This document shows, one piece after another, positions 4,329-5,439 of a stretch of 5,439 nucleotides of DNA. How positions within the stretch are numbered: position 1 is the stretch's first letter; every line of letters starts with the position of its first letter. The notes under the pieces are model-generated. The model did no database searches. It was not told the DNA's origin and worked only from the letters and a program-made list of their open reading frames with translations. Where the stretch lies: assembly GCA_030630905.1 (NCBI GenBank), contig DAOVMB010000208.1:1-5439 (forward strand). The letters are read 5' to 3'. Source of the stretch: Sedimentisphaerales bacterium (lineage in GTDB: Bacteria > Planctomycetota > Phycisphaerae > Sedimentisphaerales > Anaerobacaceae). A program made the translations under genes and the position numbers.

Positions 4329-5439
4329 CTAATAACGACCCCGACCACCACCGCCCATTTCACCCATCTGGTCGTACATGAGATCGTCATATATTCCCAT
4401 GTCATCATACTCGCCTTGCCCGGGACGAGCGCCTCTACGTCTGCCTGAGCCGAAGTCTTTGAAAGGCTCCTGCGGCTCTCTCTCTAATTTTGCAATGTAG
4501 TTAAACACAGTCTGCATATCTTTGGACCAGTACGCTGTACCGACAGGCATGTGATCAATATTGATCCCGTCAAAACTGTATAGCATATTAAAATAATGTC
4601 TGGTGCGAAGAGTTCTGTCGCCCCACCAATCATTTATCGACATAGCATCCACCATTACAGCTCCGGTGCTATAATCAATGGACTCCGGCACATTTGTCTT
4701 CTCCTCGGGCCTGCCAAGAGCGGCAAAGCGGTCTCCGAGGTAATCTGCGCCGCGTCCGCCTGCGCCGCGACCGATTGCACTGCGGCCGCGTAGGGGTCTT
4801 TCCTTTTCGATCTCGGTTTCAATAACATCCCCTATGACTTCTCCCTTGCTTACCTTGAAATCCTCGCTGTACCAATGGCCCAATACATACTGGCAGACTG
4901 TAACGGTGATGGTCTTGGCGGCATCCTGTATATCTCGTGCAAAGAAGTACGACCTTCCGGGAATCTCTACCGGCTCGGTGACATCGGAAAAATCGCTCCA
5001 TAAAGTGACTTTATTCTGTTGCGATATATCCTGCTCACTTAGTTGATTCGTCCCGGCCACCGGATTAAAAACACCTAACCGGATTCTGTATCTGTAGGTC
5101 TTCTTCGGCTCAAGAGTGTCATCATGAGCCCAGAACAGCATAGGTTCTCGTATCTTCGAGAAATCCGTCAGCCTGTTCAATGTGATTTCATCGTAATCAT
5201 AATAAACGTCATTTATCGACGGGCCTCTCCTTAGAGTCCCTCCTCGACCATCCCCCATGCGTTCGTTTCCATAAAGGCCGAGTGTGTCCATCATCGGGTC
5301 AGTTGTTCCCGTTCGGCTTCTCGAAGAACGCCTTCTATCGGTCGTCGAACGTCCCCCTTCGGTCAAGCGCCCAGTGGTGGTTTGGCTATCCCGGCTCCGA
5401 TCTCTGCTCCGCGAGTTAGTACTTCCACCTCCATAGATA
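4329..5439 (-). CDS. Unrecognised Arg/Gly-rich protein with a possible beta-sandwich core, 5' end cut by window edge
   Basis: The frame is open to the right edge (369 residues visible, start missing); an internal TTG at 5366 is not a convincing start. Residues are numbered from that TTG. The visible N-terminal part, up to about 55, is low-complexity Ser/Arg/Thr/Asp/Gly. A folded stretch follows (about 74-185): EPMLFWAHDD, then TYRYRIRLGVFNP (90-102), a WSDFSDVTEPVEIPG segment (123-137) and a strand ITVTVCQY (153-160). The alternating YRYRIRL strand recalls fibronectin type III or similar beta-sandwiches, but no diagnostic motif confirms it. A GR-rich linker (about 193-220) leads to a second conserved-looking part (about 226-297), which includes SINDWWGD and FDGINIDHMPVGTAYW. 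The tail is Gly/Arg/Asp/Met/Tyr-rich, ending GGGGRGRY. No membrane segment is visible in this part. The product may be a surface or secretion-associated protein; function unknown. Confidence 0.8.
   Translation of the reverse strand, partial: IYGGGSTNSRSRDRSRDSQTTTGRLTEGGRSTTDRRRSSRSRTGTTDPMMDTLGLYGNERMGDGRGGTLRRGPSINDVYYDYDEITLNRLTDFSKIREPMLFWAHDDTLEPKKTYRYRIRLGVFNPVAGTNQLSEQDISQQNKVTLWSDFSDVTEPVEIPGRSYFFARDIQDAAKTITVTVCQYVLGHWYSEDFKVSKGEVIGDVIETEIEKERPLRGRSAIGRGAGGRGADYLGDRFAALGRPEEKTNVPESIDYSTGAVMVDAMSINDWWGDRTLRTRHYFNMLYSFDGINIDHMPVGTAYWSKDMQTVFNYIAKLEREPQEPFKDFGSGRRRGARPGQGEYDDMGIYDDLMYDQMGEMGGGGRGRY

Overview
The window looks like chromosomal DNA from an environmental, polysaccharide-degrading Gram-negative bacterium. 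A Planctomycetota member (Phycisphaerae-like) is my best guess. The reasons are two putative lipoproteins, a secreted pectate lyase with a Ca2+-binding tail of the kind common in Planctomycetota and Bacteroidota enzymes, a Gly/Arg-rich protein of planctomycete flavour, and a dispersed-type palindromic repeat. This assignment rests on impression, not on a marker gene, and is only moderately secure.

Layout. The left part is on the + strand. It holds the 3' portion of an alpha/beta hydrolase (cut by the left edge) and, 29 bp later, a small unrecognised lipoprotein gene; the two probably share a transcript. A perfect hairpin in the short gap overlaps the only Shine-Dalgarno-like bases of the second gene. 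The + pair converges on a - strand pectate lyase gene, with a 9-bp stem-loop between the stop codons.

The rest reads on the - strand, from the right edge leftwards: the C-terminal part of an unrecognised Arg/Gly-rich protein with a possible beta-sandwich core (cut by the right edge), a 415-bp gene-free stretch, a coiled-coil lipoprotein built from ~53-57-residue repeats, a 215-bp gap with a GC-rich 10-bp stem, and the pectate lyase. The wide gaps suggest that these three genes are transcribed separately.

The gene-free stretch carries nested inverted repeats: a 12-bp perfect terminal inverted repeat with a 9-bp direct repeat just outside it, enclosing a second palindromic unit that begins GTCATTCTGAGC. 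This looks like a MITE-like or dispersed repeat.

Function. The pectate lyase is the only gene with a confident biochemical role: extracellular or periplasmic pectin (polygalacturonate) cleavage. No common pathway ties the genes together. I see no defence system, CRISPR array, transposase gene or RNA gene. The most interesting items are the repeat element, the possible hairpin-gated translation of the small lipoprotein gene, and the architecture of the coiled-coil lipoprotein.
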